This document shows positions 61,851 to 64,000 of a stretch of 64,000 nucleotides of DNA, piece after piece. Origin of the DNA: Rhodoferax sp. (GTDB lineage Bacteria; Pseudomonadota; Gammaproteobacteria; Burkholderiales; Burkholderiaceae_C). How positions within the stretch are numbered: the first letter of the stretch is position 1; every line of letters starts with the position of its first letter. Below the pieces are notes generated by a model. It saw only the letters and a program-made list of their open reading frames with translations, searched no databases and was not told the origin of the DNA. Both the position numbers and the translations under genes were made by a program. The stretch spans positions 1 through 64,000 of the forward strand of contig JARWZT010000008.1 in assembly GCA_029866205.1 (NCBI GenBank). Direction: 5' to 3'.

Positions 61851-63154
61851 AGCACCAGAACGGCCCTGAAGTCATTCACATTGGTGTGCGTGGGGCCGGT
61901 CACGACCAAGTCGCCGAGGCTTGAGAAAAAGCCATAGGCGTCGTTGCGTTGCAAATAGTCCGTGACTTTGAGGCCCAACGCGGAGGCCCGTTCCAGCGTG
62001 TCAGGTGCGACTTGGGCGCCCGCGTTGTCTTGCACACCGTCAATGCCATCAGTGTCGGCCGCCAGCGCCCAGACACCGTCTATGCCTTGTAGCGCCTGTG
62101 CCAGGCCCAAACAAAACTCACCGGCGCGTCCGCCTCGGCCTTTGGGCGCCCCCGGCGCGCGGGGACGGATCGTCACGGTGGTTTCGCCACCGCTCAAAAA
62201 CACACACGGCTTCTGAAAAGCCCCCTGGCCCTTGGCCACCGCACGGGCCATGGCGGCGTGCACCTTGGCGACCTCGCGCGATTCGCCTTCTATTTCGTCG
62301 CTCAAGATATAGGCCGCAATTCCGGCAGCGCGCGCTGCGTCTGCGGCGGCTTGGAGGCTTTGCTGGGGCGTGGCAATCAGGTGCAGGCCGTGGCCCGAGA
62401 AGGCAGCATCCCCGGGCTTGGGCGTTTCGAGGGAACCGATGTGCAGTGCCTGCTCCACGGCCGGCGGCAGGGCAATGGCGTAGCGCCGCAATATGTCCAG
62501 GGCATCGGCACAGGTACTGGCGTCCGCCACCGTCGGACCGCTGGCGATGGTAGATGGGTCGTCGCCGGGCACGTCGCTAATGGTCAGTGTCACCACCCGG
62601 GCGGGCGCACAGGCAGCCCCCAGACGCCCGCCTTTGATGCGCGAGAGGTGTTTACGAACGCAGTTCATCTCGCCAATATGTGCACCACTGTCAAGCAGCT
62701 GCTGGTTGATGCGCTGCTTGTCTTGCAGTGTCAGGCCCTCGGCGGGCAGGGTCAGCAACGCCGATCCGCCGCCTGAGATCAGGCACAACACCAGATCGTC
62801 GGCGGTGAGTCCCTGGGTGAGTGCCAAGATACGTTGCGCAGCGGTCAGGCCTGCCGCGTCAGGTACCGGGTGCGCGGCCTCGACGACCTCAATGCGTTGC
62901 GCCAGGCCTTGCGGGCGGGGCGGCGTATGGCCGTAACGTGTGACCACCAGGCCCGAAAGTGGTGCGTCTAACGGCCACAGCGCTTCCACCGCTTGCGCCA
63001 TCGCGCCTGCGGCTTTACCCGCACCCAGCACCAGGGTACGTCCCGTGGGTGGCGGGGGCAAAAAGGCCGCCGTGTTGTGCAACGGCAAGGCGCGCGTCAC
63101 GGCTGCCTGAAACAGGGTTTGCAAAAAAGCGCGGGGGTCAGTGGAAAAGGTCAT
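61847..63154 (-). CDS. Glycerate 2-kinase (MOFRL family)
   Basis: A 435-residue kinase of the GckA/TtuD type. LVLGAGKAAGAMAQAVE, LVLCLISGGGSALLTLPA, NCVRKHLSRIKGGRLG and LTISDVPGDDPSTIASGPTVAD are family motifs; the C-terminal MOFRL domain has FLSGGETTVTIR, FCLGLAQAL and WALAADTDGIDG. It phosphorylates glycerate in glyoxylate/tartronate metabolism, which fits disposal of allantoin-derived glyoxylate if urate is degraded further (inference). Often mislabelled hydroxypyruvate reductase. Confidence 0.93.
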   Translation of the reverse strand: MTFSTDPRAFLQTLFQAAVTRALPLHNTAAFLPPPPTGRTLVLGAGKAAGAMAQAVEALWPLDAPLSGLVVTRYGHTPPRPQGLAQRIEVVEAAHPVPDAAGLTAAQRILALTQGLTADDLVLCLISGGGSALLTLPAEGLTLQDKQRINQQLLDSGAHIGEMNCVRKHLSRIKGGRLGAACAPARVVTLTISDVPGDDPSTIASGPTVADASTCADALDILRRYAIALPPAVEQALHIGSLETPKPGDAAFSGHGLHLIATPQQSLQAAADAARAAGIAAYILSDEIEGESREVAKVHAAMARAVAKGQGAFQKPCVFLSGGETTVTIRPRAPGAPKGRGGRAGEFCLGLAQALQGIDGVWALAADTDGIDGVQDNAGAQVAPDTLERASALGLKVTDYLQRNDAYGFFSSLGDLVVTGPTHTNVNDFRAVLVL

Positions 63155-63207
63155 ACACCAGATGATAGGGGCCCGGGCCCGCGACAGGGCTGCGGCACAA
63201 TGCCCGC

Positions 63208-64000
63208 ATGTCCACCCTGCTCATTCACAACGCCCACACCGTGGCCACCCAAGACGATGCACGCACCGAGTTGCACAGCACGTCGGTCTTGGTGCGGGAC
63301 CGCCAGATCGCGGCAATCGGTCCGGTGCATACCCTGCCGCACACGGCGGACACGGTGATCGATGCGCGCCACCACCTGCTGGTGCCGGGTTTGGTCAACA
63401 CCCACCACCACATGTACCAATCGCTCACCCGGGCGATACCGTCGGTGCAAAACGCCGAGCTCTTTGGCTGGTTGCGCGGCCTGTACCCGATCTGGGGCGG
63501 CCTCACGCCAGACATGATTTACACCAGCACCCAGGTCGCCATGGCGGAGTTGCTGCTGAGTGGATGCACCACCAGCAGCGACCACCTCTACATCTACCCA
63601 AACAGCGTGACGCTGGACGACAGCATTGAGGCGGCGCGGGCCATTGGCATGCGCTTTGTGGCCACCCGCGGCAGCATGAGCGTAGGCCAGAGCCAGGGCG
63701 GCCTGCCACCGGACCACCTGGTGGAAAACGAAAACGCCATTTTGAAAGACACCCAGCGCGTGGTGGAGCGGTACCACAACGCCGCCCACGGCGCGATGAC
63801 ACAAGTGGCGGTGGCGCCCTGCTCTCCCTTCAGCGTGAGCCGCGACCTGATGAAGACCTCGGCCGAGTTGGCCCGCCAATACGGCGTGCGTATGCACACG
63901 CACCTGGCCGAAAACGACCACGACATTGCCTACAGCCGCGAAAAATTTGGCTGCACGCCGGCGCAATACGCCCAAGAGCTGGGTTGGCTGGGCCACGATG
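63208..64000 (+). CDS. Amidohydrolase of the 8-oxoguanine deaminase/atrazine-hydrolase family, 3' end beyond the window
   Basis: The first 264 residues of a zinc amidohydrolase. MSTLLIHNAHTVATQDDAR start, VPGLVNTHHHMYQSLTRAIP (first zinc His pair), LLLSGCTTSSDHLYIYP, and VRMHTHLAENDHDIAYSREKFG (third zinc His). The 'THHHMYQ' and 'TTSSDHLY' forms are those of 8-oxoguanine deaminases and TrzN/AtzA relatives. Position beside xdhAB and a nucleoside importer favours a purine deaminase. The last Asp ligand lies past the window. Confidence 0.9.
   Translation, partial: MSTLLIHNAHTVATQDDARTELHSTSVLVRDRQIAAIGPVHTLPHTADTVIDARHHLLVPGLVNTHHHMYQSLTRAIPSVQNAELFGWLRGLYPIWGGLTPDMIYTSTQVAMAELLLSGCTTSSDHLYIYPNSVTLDDSIEAARAIGMRFVATRGSMSVGQSQGGLPPDHLVENENAILKDTQRVVERYHNAAHGAMTQVAVAPCSPFSVSRDLMKTSAELARQYGVRMHTHLAENDHDIAYSREKFGCTPAQYAQELGWLGHD

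Overview
The window is high-GC bacterial DNA that reads as a chromosome segment of a betaproteobacterium, most likely a Comamonadaceae/Rhodoferax-type member of the Burkholderiales. This placement is inferred from gene content (flagellar fliEFGHIJ behind a sigma-54 activator, QueE of the CX14CX2C type, the SelD fusion, BMP-type nucleoside importer next to xdhAB) and codon style. No rRNA, tRNA, CRISPR array, phage or insertion sequence was recognised.

Region 1 (1-14.1 kb) is the most unusual part. The first 9765 bases are one uninterrupted minus-strand reading frame of at least 3255 residues, made almost wholly of 8- and 9-residue repeats (L-T/S-T-x-Q-I/V-A-A) and running off the left edge. 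It has no signal peptide. Upstream on the same strand sit a type I secretion membrane-fusion protein (HlyD-like) and an ABC exporter with a degenerate, Cys-less C39-like domain (HlyB/LapB-like). The natural reading is a giant type I-secreted surface or extracellular repeat protein with its dedicated exporter; the outer-membrane TolC partner is not in the window.

Region 2 (14.3-23.9 kb) is a flagellar basal-body/export operon. A consensus sigma-54 promoter precedes an NtrC-family activator, followed by fliE, fliF, fliG, fliH, fliI and fliJ with overlapping ends, then an unrecognised Rossmann-like protein and a lipoprotein. Region 3 (23.9-32.7 kb) is housekeeping: a membrane-anchored alpha-carbonic anhydrase fusion, pyrF, a GST-like protein, a YdcF-like protein, a CBS/CorC-HlyC membrane protein, apaH, a DEAD-box helicase and dcd.

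Region 4 (32.8-47.3 kb) has a fusion of an FAD oxidoreductase with selenophosphate synthetase, a second, degenerate oxidoreductase, a DUF962/Mpo1-like protein and a YhgE/Pip protein. Then come MFS and DMT transporters, guanine deaminase, queD and queE behind a possible mini-ORF leader, a desaturase, a PhnD-like protein, a Rieske oxygenase and an MTAN-like nucleosidase. Region 5 (47.6-50.9 kb) is a hybrid histidine kinase followed by a response regulator with a class III adenylate cyclase domain, suggesting a phosphorelay that sets cAMP.

Region 6 (51.0-64 kb) is a purine salvage/catabolism locus: a four-gene BMP-family nucleoside ABC importer divergent from xdhA-xdhB, a YegD-type Hsp70, a 2OG-Fe(II) oxygenase, a convergent glycerate kinase, and at the right edge an amidohydrolase of the 8-oxoguanine deaminase/atrazine-hydrolase type, cut by the window. 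Guanine deaminase at 41.2 kb fits the same theme.
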